Origin: Irpex lacteus
Taxonomy: Eukaryota; Basidiomycota; Agaricomycetes; Polyporales; Irpicaceae
Assembly: GCA_001986395.2 (NCBI GenBank)
Contig: MQVO02000024.1
Span: 1 to 64,000 of the forward strand
Direction: 5' to 3'
DNA length: 64,000 nt
Of the stretch, positions 35,118-46,165 are shown piece after piece. The notes beneath the pieces were generated by a model, which worked only from the letters and a program-made list of their open reading frames with translations, did no database searches and was not told the origin of the DNA. A program made the translations under genes and the position numbers. Every line of letters starts with the position of its first letter. Position 1 is the first letter of the stretch.

Positions 35118-37111
35118 CTACTGGCCATCGTTTGCTGGAGCGTGTCGTTTTGAACATACATTCTTGTGCCCAGCTTCCCAGTCCCTATCGAATAATCAGA
35201 TGAGCCATGAGCGAGATCCGACGACTAAGACCAGGGGAGGTGGGCACTCACTTCTTCTGGCATCGTTTGCCACAGTAATACACCGACCAGCATTCTTTAC
35301 AGGCGTGTCGGCGTATTCGAAGGGGCTTCTGAGACTTCCCGTAACACAAGCACTCGGCGAAGAAGCAACCCGAACGCAGCTCGTCCTGGGTAACATAGTT
35401 TGTTAAATATGTATCATCATCCCTCGAGTTCTGGCTGAGGTCAAAGACCTGTCCAAGATTGGTCCATTGCCTTTCAAGACTTTGCAGCGAGGTCCGAACG
35501 GCTGCACTGGGCTGAGTTTGATCAGCTGGAGGGTGTAAGGCAGAACGTAGCCTTTGCAGAGTTGGCAGCCAGTAGACTTGAAGAACGCGACGAAGATAGC
35601 AGTATCGATGGAAACGATCGTAGCTCCCGAAGTCGGTCGATCGACCGAGCCAAGCTACGATCCGGTAGGCCCAAAGGAAGCGCTTGATCATTCCTTGTGA
35701 AGTAGTTTTGTGAACAGACATGGTCTGACTATGAGGACGAGCAAAGACTCACTTTGACATGCCATATCGTTCTCCTCGTACACGAGTATTGCTGATTGCG
35801 CGATAATGTGTACGAAGCAAAGGTAATGCAGAGCCTCCACAACTTTGCCCATCGACTGTCGTTCTGACCCATCTCGCGGGTTCTCAACTATGCCCCTATA
35901 GGAGAATAAATCGCTGAGGTATATACACAGATAACTGTTGTGATAACTTACGTATGGATAGTTAGAAAGGCTTTCGCGAGCTCTGCCGACTCGTATACAG
36001 AGTTACCATGCTTATCCACCCATCCGATGCATCCATACCGCTGTGCCACACCTGCCAAAACCCATAGAGACATCTGAACTCCGTTACGGTCGGAAGTCAT
36101 CATCGGTGGTCCCCAAAGTAGCAGCAGGCCTAGAGCATCAAGTGCACATTGTAACTCTGTCGTTGTCGTCGCCCTGATCATGACATTTTTGGCGAGCATA
36201 TAGGCAAACCCTCTGCTACTTTCCATCGCCGCAGGCACCGCTTCGTATAGAAACGAATGCTCACGTAGCAAAGCGTCCTTCCCTTCCCTTTGGAGTGTAC
36301 CTACAAGCATGCATGCTGGATGACAAACAAACTCGGGATCGAAGTCCTCTGGATGTGTCATGAAGTGGAGAGCTACATGGCCGGCGTATGAGTCGAGAGG
36401 TGGCGCTTGACCCGAGCTGTTTTTAATTTTTACAAAAAAAAAAACGTCAGGTCTGATGTACATTAGAGCGAAAGTCACCCACTGACGTTTTTGTTCGATA
36501 GAGGTTAACATAATACTCAAGCAACTCTATGATGCTTTGAAGGCCGACGCAAGCCGCTCTGTTTCCTGAGCATAAAAGAACAACGTCTCGGTACCTCCAC
36601 ATAATCTTCCACATATCGGGAAAACGGTCACTACACTCCTTGAGGACATCCATATCCTTTGATGCTTCCGATACCGTGTACTTTGTAAGACGAAGTAAGC
36701 ATCGAATAACTAGTTCATACTCCAACTATGGCATTCATGCCAGCATAGTCAGCATCATCGCACCTATGTCGAAAAGGACTCACGCACCGCTTCCGAGGCG
36801 ACTTCGTCGTCACCAAAAACTTCGTCATTGTTAAGTCTGAACCACTCGTACCACCGGCTATCCGTGAGACTCTCTAGCAAAACCAAGGGGAACTTAGAAG
36901 ACCAGAGCAGTTTCTCCTGTCGAGCGGTAGGATCATCCCATGGAAATGCATGCATGAATGCCTGGAGTGTCTTGTCGTTAGAGTGGAAAAGCTCTTTGAA
37001 CATTTCTGCGGCTTCTTCTGGTCTGTCACGAAACAGAGTAACATATTTGCGCTCGCTCTCCTGTTGAAGAACATCCTCCGCGACCGAGTTGATGACCGGC
37101 GCAGACATCAA
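35118..37111 (-). CDS. MYND-type zinc finger protein, copy 2
   Basis: A 559-residue paralog of the gene at 13247-15234, on the opposite strand. Six exons: 36788-37111, 36487-36725, 35952-36416, 35753-35895, 35252-35693, 35118-35184. Splice phases are identical to copy 1 and exons 2 and 4 have the same length. Conserved blocks include FMHAFPWDDP, WSSKFPLVLLESLTDSRWYEWF, MWRYRDVVLLC, SYAGHVALHF, REHSFLYEAVPAA, LGLLLLWGP and CYLRRVLQVYWLPTL. The MYND finger is CFFAECLCYG...CKECWSVYYCGKRC, completed in the last exon by DWEAGHKNVC. The start is MMSAPVINSV at 37111. Function is probably as a protein-interaction adaptor; no catalytic motif is visible. The gene looks intact and its 3' end faces repeat copy B, mirroring copy 1. 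Confidence 0.84.
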
Positions 37112-38545
37112 AACCGTAGTCCCCTATACGATATGTGTCATTTCAGTGTTGAGGCCACTTTCCAAAAATTTACATAAACCGATTGCACCTACCTCGCGCG
37201 GTTTCTGTGCTAAGTAAGTAAGACCTTCGAGCTCGCGATCGCCAGCTAGCTTTCGTGCTTCACGTCTTCTACCGAGATTCAGAGCGGTAGCCCACACGAA
37301 TCATGGACGTCACGGACAACCAGAGTCGACTTGGCGGTACTCTGGGACGAGCTAGGAGGAGCGTTGCTAGAAGGGTATTCGAAAGTTAAGAGGGTATCTC
37401 CACGGGTGCGAGACATGACCAGATCTCCTTCCGATCGGAAGGCGCACAGATTCCTTTGATGCCCTCTAATCAGAGGCCCAGTGTGGGATCGATAGACTTC
37501 GATGGGTCATCGTCACTCGTGCACTGTGCCCGCCAGTACTTATCAGCACACTTGTCCGAGCCTGAGACAATCATAAGCAAGTACTTACATGTGGATATCG
37601 GTTCCAGCAAGACCAGTGACGATGGACCTGAGCACGAAAAGATACAAATCCGGCAGGGGGCGGCATGTGGCGCCAGGACCCCAGACCACTCCCGCGCGCC
37701 TAGAGAAGTTACGAGAATATATCTATGTGGCAACATGTACATATATACAAGCTCGTATTATATTGTGGATGTAGTGTGTAATTGATGGTCATAATGAGTC
37801 GTATCTACCATTTTCAATACGTGTGATGTGTTTATGGGATTGAGCCATCTAAGCGCATGGGAATGGTCTGGGGTCCTGGCGCCACATGCCGCCTCCTGCC
37901 GGATTTGTATCTTTTCGCGCTCGGGTCTATCGTTGCAACTTTGACTCACCTTTCGAACTTGACGTTCTCGTATTTAACGTTTATCTCGCCATGTCCACTG
38001 CATAATTCGCAGCATTGTAGAATCCCCGTGCTTGTGCGGACGACAACGCTCTGCAGAGCTGCCGCGTCTTCAAGTCGGTGGCGAAATTGGAACTCCGACT
38101 ACCGATCGGTATATACGACGTCTGTCTCCCGGCTACAACTTGAACGTTTTGAACGTTTGAACCTCTCCTGCATAGTTGAAGCCCAAAAGACTGAAGAAGT
38201 TATCATGCTAAGATAGTGGGCCCACAGTGAGCGTGCTTCGCTTATCTTGGCTATTTCGATAGACTAACAACCCTGCTGCCCGTTACGATAAGGTAGTCAT
38301 TCGCCGTCAAGCCATGCAAATCGCACGCCCTTCTCATGACCATTTTCAAGGCGGTTCGCTCAGTCTATTCCTGAGCCTCTGCGTGGGATCTGGGAATGCT
38401 AATGTACGAATATTATGGCTCGGGCATATGCCGGACCTTCGTGGCATTAGTCCTCATAATCAATATTACAGCGTGCCCCAGTGTACCGCGCAGCTGCATG
38501 ACGAATGCGTCCGAAAGACGGAGAAGAAGCTATCGCAGGAGCGAG
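37112..38545. other. Intergenic region with inverted repeat
   Basis: Divergent promoters of the second MYND gene and SDR1. Apart from the inverted repeat at 37614-37937 (separate entry), only short frames are seen. Confidence 0.45.
37614..37937. repeat. Inverted repeat with ~85-bp arms
   Basis: The left arm (about 37614-37700) and right arm (about 37852-37937) are near-identical reverse complements, with a common core that includes ACAAATCCGGCAG and GGCGGCATGTGGCGCCAGGA, and only a handful of mismatches. The AT-rich loop is about 150 bp. Both arms translate to the same short peptide (CGARTPDHS) in opposite directions. No terminal transposase gene or clear target-site duplication seen; could be a MITE-like element or two insertions of one short element. 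Confidence 0.75.
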
Positions 38546-38553
38546 TATATAAG
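38546..38553 (+). promoter_or_regulatory. TATA box of SDR1
   Basis: TATATAAG about 99 bp before the SDR1 ATG at 38645. Confidence 0.5.
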
Positions 38554-38644
38554 AACGGAACCGATATCTGAAGTTTGCTGCGAACATCTTGACTAGCTCA
38601 GCTTCGTCTTTCCCACAAATTCTCTTTCTATTCTATCCCATCCC

Positions 38645-39688
38645 ATGTCAGAACGCGTTTGGGTCGTCACAGGTACAAGCTCAGGAATTGGGCTGGCTAT
38701 CGCCAAATATGCCCTTTCTCAAGGCGACAAAGCAAGTCTAATCCGTCAGCTGTCTATGTTCTGGCAGTACTAACGAATGAAGTAGGTAATCGCGACTGTC
38801 AGATCTCTCGCAAAATTCCCCGTCTCATTAAAAGACGGTGGCGCGCATCCCCTCGTGTTGGACTTGACCGACTCCGATGAAAACATCCAGCAGGCTGCTG
38901 AGAGCGCAATCCAAGTATATGGCCGGGTTGACGTCCTTGTGAACAACGCAGGGACGAATAGTGCAATTGGACCTGTGGAAGAAGTGACGTGAGTGATGAT
39001 TTACACGCAGCTGCTCGTCTGGCACTGACATAGGTTAACTCGGAATATTAGGTTGAACGCCATTAGGCAACAGTTCCAAGAGAACGTGTTCGGGACCATC
39101 GCTTTCACTCAGCCATTCATAGCCCATTTCCGCACCCGCCGTTCCGGTCACATCATCAACGTCTCGTCGGTGGGGTCTCATTTAAACCACCCTGCCCTCG
39201 GAACATACTCTGCGACCAAATCTGCCCTCGATTCGTTCTCAGAGGCAATTTCAAAAGAAGTTGCTTTGTTTGGTGTCAAGGTGCACATCATCGAACCAGG
39301 CTACTTTCCGACGAACATCTTCGCGAACCATCCGAACTTCACGCCGATCGAAGAAACAGACTCCAAGGAGATCCCCATCGCACCTGGTCTCTCTAAAGTC
39401 TATACGGACGCCAGCCAGGGATACAACGTGCTGAACGTCATGGCTAGGATGGCTGAGGCTATGGGTCGTCGTGGGAACGTTGATGTGCTGGGTGAGCGGG
39501 TGTATGAGATTGTGACGGACACTGGGATGGCCAAGGAGGCAGGTGTCAACGCGCGACCGTGGTTAAGGATACCCATGGGCTCAGATAGCGGAGAGATGAT
39601 TCTTAACAGCCTTACTGCCTCCGTAGAGAATACCAGAGCAGTAGAGACTATTTGGAGGTCTACAGATACAAAGAAGGCTGCTAATTGA
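38645..39688 (+). CDS. Short-chain dehydrogenase/reductase SDR1
   Basis: NAD(P)-dependent oxidoreductase, 308 residues, exons 38645-38731, 38786-38988, 39052-39688. The N-terminal Rossmann motif is TGTSSGIG (TGxxxGxG), NNAG follows (VLVNNAGTNS), then the catalytic Ser in IINVSSVGS and Tyr/Lys in TYSATKSAL (YxxxK). VHIIEPGYFPTNIF is the conserved PG region. The first intron starts with GC instead of GT (GCAAGT) and carries a perfect TACTAAC branch site. The same intron position has GT in the paralogs SDR2 and SDR3. The C-terminus (KAVE-like ETIWRSTDTKKA) is shared by all four paralogs in the window. The substrate is unknown. Confidence 0.9.
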
Positions 39689-39947
39689 AACTGTTGTTGC
39701 ATACGAATACACCAGTGAATATCAGTTGCATTGCGGTACCATGGCATTACTTGCCTGGATACTATCTGGAAACTCGGCCGCATCGGTCTCGGGGCGCCCA
39801 TCTTGTGTGAGGCACAATTGAGTGCGGATCAACTACATCATCCCAGCCAAAATAGCCCTGCGTCGGGTGCGCAGCCTGTCAGGCAATTCAGCCAAACTTA
39901 CATGAAGACCACCACCACTTGAGCCCCAGCGCATAACGACTGCCAAA

Positions 39948-42900
39948 ATGTTTCGTTCTGCAACGACGAGGATTGCACATAACTCGACTCTTCCGAGTCT
40001 GTCGACGATCAATAAGGACCTGAAGGGCCTTCAGGAGCTGATCAATGCGGAGAAGAATGTGATGCACACGTACGTCAGGCAATTTGTATTGACATTTGTT
40101 ACCCGACGTGGTTCTCATTCGAGCAGACTACAGAAACTGTCGACAGAAGTGGCGAAGGTAGCAGAATGTCAGAAGCACTGGGGAAATGGTGAGGGAGATG
40201 ATCTTGGAGTGAGTCCCGTCTCGGCAAGTCATGCACGTCTAACAATACAATGTTCTCAGGATACGTTCAATGCGTCCACGACTCTGCTGCTACACTATGC
40301 ATCTGCTCTGGCCCGGTTGTCGGCGCATATAGCAAAGGTCAGGGAGCAGATGAAGGCTGTGCGAACGCGCGAGGAGAACCTGGACGAAGTCAAGCGGAGA
40401 CGGAAGGCCCTCGTTAGCAAAGCAGATACGGCAGACAGGAAGCTAAGCAAGATGAGTGCGGAGAACAAGAATTTCCAGTCGCAGGCCGATGCCTTGAATA
40501 AACTCCGAGAAGAAATTCGTGGCTTGGATACGGAGATCCTGAACGAAGAGGCCAGTCTAGGCGACTTCAAACGGTCGACCGCGAAACACTGGATGGGTAC
40601 AAAGTTTGGTGCAATAATGGAATGTTGTGCGAAGGGCATGGTGAGTACGCCACCTCACGGATGACGCTCTCTCTGATGCACCGCATCACAGATTGTAGGC
40701 GAGATGGGGAAGCTTGTCATTGAAGAAATCCCCCTTACTCCGACCGAGCCGGGTCTTCCAAGGCCATATTACCAAGGGCATGCTCGTACAGAATTCGCTG
40801 TGACCGAAGCACAGCGCGCAATCGATGAGGTCACCTTTTCTATTGAACCTAGCCAGCGTCCTCACTCCCTCAGTATACGCCCGCTTCCCGGCTCAGAGCT
40901 CCCGCCAATCGGCACTATTCATGGTCTACTGGATCCAACGGCTACCAGTGGGTCCTATAGCTCGCCTTCTATTTCCACTACGCCCTCCATTGCTGAAGCA
41001 CCTATGGACGTGTACAAGAGGCAGAGCCAGGTTTATACTTCACCCGGTCAACAGTTCAATGCATTGCCACCAATTCGGCAGGCCACAGATGAATCGTTCG
41101 GCATGAATCCTTACTTGAATAATAATCAGGGACCGCCTTCACAGCCTGGCTCTCCGCCACCGCCAACATCACCACATATGTCCCAGACATTCGCCTCTCA
41201 CGCAATCACTCCTGTAGCGGAGGTGAACGAGTTTGGCGCATACCCAGGAGCTCCTTCCCAGTTCTCTCCTCGCTCCGCTTCTCTTCGTAATCTCGAAAAC
41301 ATCAACTCGTCAGTCCCGGCTTCACCGATCGGCGGTCCTCGTGGCCCGCGCTTCGCAACATTCCCCAGCAAATCTCCTGCTCCCCTTGCACCGCAATTAC
41401 AAAGTCAACCCTCTGACAGAATGTCGACCTATAGTGCTTCTGTGGGTCCCGCAGGACGTGGACCTTCGATTGAGCTGGATAGGCGGGAGAGCGTGTCTTT
41501 CTCTTCCAGCATCGCACAAGCGCTTGGCGAGGATTGGGTCGCCTCGGACCCAGCCACTCCACGACCTCAACCTCAGCAGCAAGCACCACGGATCAATTCG
41601 AAACTTTCCCCGATATCTGATACCACTCAAGATCAATGGACCCCGCCTCCACCGAGGTACACAGCAACACCTGACCATCCGTCGAGTCCTGCTGCTCCTG
41701 CTGTCGATAAGACACACTTGGAGCCCCATGAAGACGATGACGCTCAATTAGCATATGCGGCGTCTGACATTGAGGATCGTGCTTCACGCTCTTCTGCTCA
41801 GCCAAGTAGTCATGGTGATCGTCATGTTCGCTTTGGCGCAACGTCTGAGGATAACGGTGAAAACCTCCACGAGCCACCTGCTCACGAGGCGGTGGCGGAT
41901 CCTTTCCAAAATGAAGTTCACCCTGCTCCAGAACAAGGTCAGTTTATATTTCACGTGGCTCGAAGAAATGGTGTGCTGACAGACAACCTCTCATTAGTAG
42001 AAGCAAGTACGCATGCAGCATCCCCGCCACAATCCCCGCATGCCCCAGTCCAGCGTCCCACTTCGCCTCCCATGTCACCTCCGCCAAGTCACGTCGAAGT
42101 CTCGCCTTCCTCTTTCCCCGAACCACAGCACGTGCCGCCTCCGACGACAGCTCAAGAAGAGGAAGAAAGAGCTCTCAACGCAGCCGCAGCTCGGGAGATC
42201 GCTCGTGAGATGGATGCGCTCATGTTCACAGGCGTATCGCCGCCTCCTCCCAGAAATGAACAGTCCGCTCCAACATCGCCACCTCCGTCCTCACCACGCT
42301 CGTTGGCATCTATTGGTCGCCGTAGTCAGCCGGAAGAATCCGCAGCTTCGCCAACGTTGTCTGCCCGTGAACCTACATTTGTCCGCCAGCGAGATCGTGC
42401 ACCAAGCAACCCTGTCTCTCCTACCGGTTCGTCTGACCATGGTTATGGTTTCCCTCCTCCTCAAGGCCCTCCACCCACGAACGAGGTACAGTCGCCAACG
42501 ACTGACTCTAGCCAAACGTTGCCTGCTCCGCCCACTATTTCCCTACGCGGAGCATCCCCCGCACATTCTTTCAACTCAACCGAAACTCCGTTCAGAACGC
42601 CAAACGAGTTCCCTCTGCCGCCCCCAGCTCCATTCTACATGCACTCTTCCGCCAGCGGCTCAGGCTCTTTGACAGGTGGTGGGACACGTACGATCAGTGC
42701 TGCAGCCTTCAAACGTCAACTGCGAAGCCCATCCACACCTACCACAGAGGGAGGTCAAACACCAGCGGACGTTAGTCCCCTGAATATCAGCAAGCGCGGG
42801 TTACCGGGCAGTCCTCGTCCGTCTCCCCGGGCTGGATCTCTTGCAATTGAAGGCGGCGGTATGCCGAGGCTGTCTTCTGCGCCTGGTCCCAATGTACCTG

Positions 42901-43118
42901 GTTCAGAGGGGTATGCAGATCCTCGAAATCGTTCGGTGTCTGCGGCTGGAAGGCCGCAAAGTATGGCGCCGTCAGGAGATCAAGGAGAGGAGGACGAGTA
43001 TGATTATATCTCTGCGTATACGGATAATACTGGGACGTCTCCGGATACGCATCATGGACCTGGCGGGTATGGGCAGGGACGATATGCAACTAATTTGGAG
43101 AACGATAGCATTCGGTAA
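39948..43118 (+). CDS. PIL1/LSP1-family eisosome protein with long disordered tail
   Basis: BAR-domain protein of the eisosome, which shapes plasma-membrane furrows. Exons: 39948-40069, 40127-40208, 40260-40640, 40692-43118 (1003 residues). A further in-frame 60-nt intron at 41938-41997 (GTCAGT...TTAG) is plausible and would remove 20 residues. The first 270 residues match the Pil1 core: MFRSATTRIAHNSTLPSL, LQELINAEKNVMHTLQKLS, HWGNGEGDDLGDTFNAS, LLLHYASALARL, a long coiled-coil segment, and WMGTKFGAIMECCAKGM, ending in ERGKLVIEEIPLTP-like GKLVIEEIPLTP. The remaining about 730 residues are Pro/Ser-rich with a helical stretch (EEEERALNAAAAREIAREMDA). Yeast Pil1 is about 340 residues, so this long tail is a basidiomycete-type extension. 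Confidence 0.9.
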
Positions 43119-43404
43119 GGTTCAAAGACGGCGGATTTGTTTGGTTTATTTGTGCTATAGTACGCTCTGTTGTTTTTACGCGTTTTAACAACTTGGAGGG
43201 GTTCCGATGCGGATAAGGAAGCCGGCGCAATGTATTCATTTATTTCCTGGCCACATTTGGGAAATATGTTAAGGTTTGCGGTATCTGTTGGCTTGCTCCA
43301 TAACCAGACATGCGCAGTGGGTCAGGTGGTATTTGTCGTGAGAATGGGTATTTAATCTTCAGAGCGACTACGCGTACCCGCAGCCTCACTACTCATTCTC
43401 ATCG
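43119..43404. promoter_or_regulatory. Promoter region of BTB gene 1, duplicated upstream of gene 2
   Basis: 43195-43404 is closely similar to 44690-44878. Shared blocks include GCGGATAAGGAAG, TTTCCTGGCCACATT, GTTAAGGTTTGCGGTATC, CATGCGCAGTGGGTCAGGTGG and GTATTTAATCTTCAGAG; a TATA-like TATTTAAT is at 43349-43356, about 50 bp before the ATG. Confidence 0.6.
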
Positions 43405-44584
43405 ATGTCTCCAGCAACGACCGGTGAGTACGTCAACCCCCCTTCACAGACTTAACTAACGTACCTAACCCCGGCAACGATTATAGCTCAGTCAGGACAC
43501 GATTACGTCTCCAACCAGACACCAGTAGACCGACCTTTGGAAAGGTCAACTGTTGTCTGGTTCGACGACGGTAGCTGTGTCCTGCAGGCGGAAAATAGGC
43601 TGTTCAAGATGTACTCTGGCATGTTGGCCAAGTACTCGAACCATTTCCAGACCATGCTATCGTTACCCCAACCCGCTGCGGATGCGGAGCCACAGCAAAT
43701 GTATGAGAATTGCCCGCTCATACCGTTATTTGGCGACTCCGCCAAGGATGCAGAACATTTCCTCCATGCGATGACCGATTTACAGTAAGCGTTGTCCAAT
43801 CTCCAAAACCCCCTTTCTCTTCGTCGAACTCATAACCTGCGGGCATAGGTTATACGCCGATGTCACGAAGGTCAAAGATGTCGAGGTCGTCTTGGCCGTC
43901 ATTAACATGAGCCTCAAATACGATGCAGATATCCTTCTCCACCGCTCTCTCCCCGCCTTCACCGCTTTCTACCCCGCCACCCTCCCAAGATGGTACATTC
44001 GCAGCCAGCGTCGTCAGTATGCTGCCTTCACCAAAGTTTATGGCCGAGCGCTGCCCTACGTCGTCATTGCGATAGCGAAGAAGACGGGGATGGACGTGCT
44101 CCTACCTCCTGCCATGTTTGAGTGCTGCAGCTACTCAATCAACGACATCATGAACGGCGTCGCGAAGCCCGACGGCGAATATGTTCACCTTGACCACGAT
44201 TCTCAGCGAGCTATACTCAACGCTCGCGTGCAGCTGTCGAACAGCGCGCGCGAGACGAAGGCGAAGATTCTCCATGATGTGCGACTCAGTCGTACCGACA
44301 GACGGCGGTCTATCCCTTATTCTGACATGGCTGTTCAGGACAGCTGGACGGCGCTGACCAGCTGGGCAAACACTTTGGATGGTCCAGATTGGTGGGTGGA
44401 TCCACTGAAGACTGCTGAAGGGTGGCCTGAGTACTCTTACGCGGTGGCTACGCAGGGCGTTGTTAATGATGCGCAAGCAATTGGACATAAATTGCGGAGC
44501 AACAACCAGCAGGTGTGGAAGAAGCTTCCTGAGGCGTTTGGTTTACAGGAGTGGGATAAGCTGAGGAGGTCGTGGATACATTGA
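43405..44584 (+). CDS. BTB/POZ-like domain protein, tandem copy 1
   Basis: A 350-residue protein, exons 43405-43423 (only 19 nt), 43487-43784, 43849-44584. The N-terminal half has the layout of a basidiomycete BTB/POZ domain: STVVWFDDGSCVLQAENRLFKMYSGMLAKYSNHFQTMLSL, then a variable loop and CPLIPLFGDSAKDAEHFLHAM. The C-terminal half (YADVTKVKDVEVVLAVINMSLKYDADILLHRSL...) is the helical extension usual in this lineage. BTB domains mediate dimerisation and often cullin-3 or transcription-factor contacts, but no partner domain is present. All junctions keep frame. Fungal genomes carry large expanded sets of this type, with unknown roles. Copy 2 follows 300 bp downstream in the same orientation. 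Confidence 0.82.
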
Positions 44585-44821
44585 CGAGCTGTCACTATTG
44601 ATTCTTTGGATTGCGTTATGTCGAGTCTATCGAACAGCACTATGTACAACATGAAATGATGTAGAGTATTTTATCGACTTGGAAGCGGATAAGGAAGTCG
44701 AAGCAATGTATGCATTTTTGTTTCCTGGCCACATTGGGGAAACACGTTAAGGTTTGCGGTATCCGTTGGCTCCATAATCACCATGCGCAGTGGGTCAGGT
44801 GGCGTTTGCCGTGAGAATGAG

Positions 44822-44829
44822 TATTTAAT
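44822..44829 (+). promoter_or_regulatory. TATA-like box of BTB gene 2
   Basis: TATTTAAT, 50 bp before the ATG at 44879, in the same place as in the copy 1 promoter. Confidence 0.45.
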
Positions 44830-44878
44830 CTTCAGAGGGACGTGTTTCCGCAGTCTCAATACTTACGCATGCTCATCG

Positions 44879-46064
44879 ATGCCTTCACCAACGAACGGTG
44901 AGCACGCTAATATCTTCTTCACTGATTTCACTAACGTACTTATTCCCAGCGGCGATTATAGCACAGTCAGGACACGATTACGTCTCCAACCAGATACCAG
45001 TCGACCAACAACCGTTGGAAAGGTCAACTGTTGTCTGGTTTGACGACGGTAACTGTGTCCTGCAGGCGGAAAATAGGCTGTTCAAGGTGTACTCTGGCAT
45101 GTTGGCTAAGTATTCGAGTTACTTCCAAACCATGCTATCGTTACCACAACCCACTGCAGATGCAGAGCCACAGCAGATGCATGAGAATTGCCCGCTCATA
45201 CCGCTGTTTGGCGATTCTGCCAAGGAGGCGGAGCATTTCCTCCATGCGTTGACCGATCTACAGTAAGTATCGTCCAATTTACATATTCCGTGTCTCTCCG
45301 TCAAATTCATAAGATGTGTACGCAGATTCTACGCCGATGTCACGAAGATCAAAGATGTCGAGGTCGTCTTGGCCGTTATCAACCTGAGCCTCAAATACGA
45401 GGCAGACATCCTCCTCCATCGCTCCATCCCCGCCTTCACTGCTCTCTACCCCGCCATCCTCCCAAAATGGTACATTCGCAGCCAGCGCCGGCAGTATGCC
45501 CCCTTCACGAAAGCGTATGGCCGTGCGTTACCCTACTTCGTCATCGCGATAGCGAAGAAGACGGGAATGGACGTGCTACTCCCCTCCGCCATGTTTGAGT
45601 GCTGCAGCTACTCGATCAACGACATTATGGACGGTGTCGAGAAGCCTGACGGCAAATACGTCCATCTTGACCACGAGTCTCAGCGAGCTATACTCAAAGC
45701 GCGCGTGCAGCTGTCGAACAATGCGCGTGCGACAAAGACGAAGATTGTCCATAACGCGCGAGTCAATCACCCAGATGGACGACGGTCTACCCCGCATCCC
45801 AACAACGAGGCTATCCAGGACAGCTGGACGACTCTAGCGAGCTGGGCAAATGATTCAGACGGTCCTGATGGGTGGGTGGATCCACTGAAGACTGCTGCGG
45901 GGTGGCCTGCCAACGCGTACGCGGTGGCTACACGGGGCAATGCGAATGCCGCCAACGCAATTGAAGGGACTTTGTATGCCAACTATCGGCAGGTGTGGAA
46001 GAAACTGCCTGAGGCGTTTGGTCTACAAGAGTGGGATAAGCTGAGGAGATCGTGGATACATTGA
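44879..46064 (+). CDS. BTB/POZ-like domain protein, tandem copy 2
   Basis: A 352-residue twin of the preceding gene with the same three-exon structure: 44879-44897 (19 nt), 44962-45262, 45326-46064. The sequence follows copy 1 nearly residue for residue: VVWFDDGNCVLQAENRLF, KVYSGMLAKYSSYFQTML, CPLIPLFGDSAKEAEHFL, LAVINLSLKYEADILLHRS, WYIRSQRRQYAPFTKAYGRALPYFVIAIAKKTGMDVLLPSAMFECC, and the identical terminus AFGLQEWDKLRRSWIH. Differences cluster in the last 100 residues (the NHPDGRRSTPHPNNEAIQD loop). Both copies are open, so both are likely functional or recently duplicated. Confidence 0.82.
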
Positions 46065-46165
46065 CGTACTATCACTAGTATTGGGATTGTTTATACTGTG
46101 CAACGTCGAGCTCGCCGAACAGCACTATGTACAACATAAAATGCCGTAGAATGTAGCACAGATCG

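Noticed and set aside
37614..37937. tRNA or tRNA-derived element
   Set aside because: I tried to place A and B box and cloverleaf pairing in the arms; no anticodon stem or TTC loop fits.
42013..42672. 219-codon frame within the PIL1-type gene
   Set aside because: Out-of-frame shadow of the Pro/Ser-rich tail exon.
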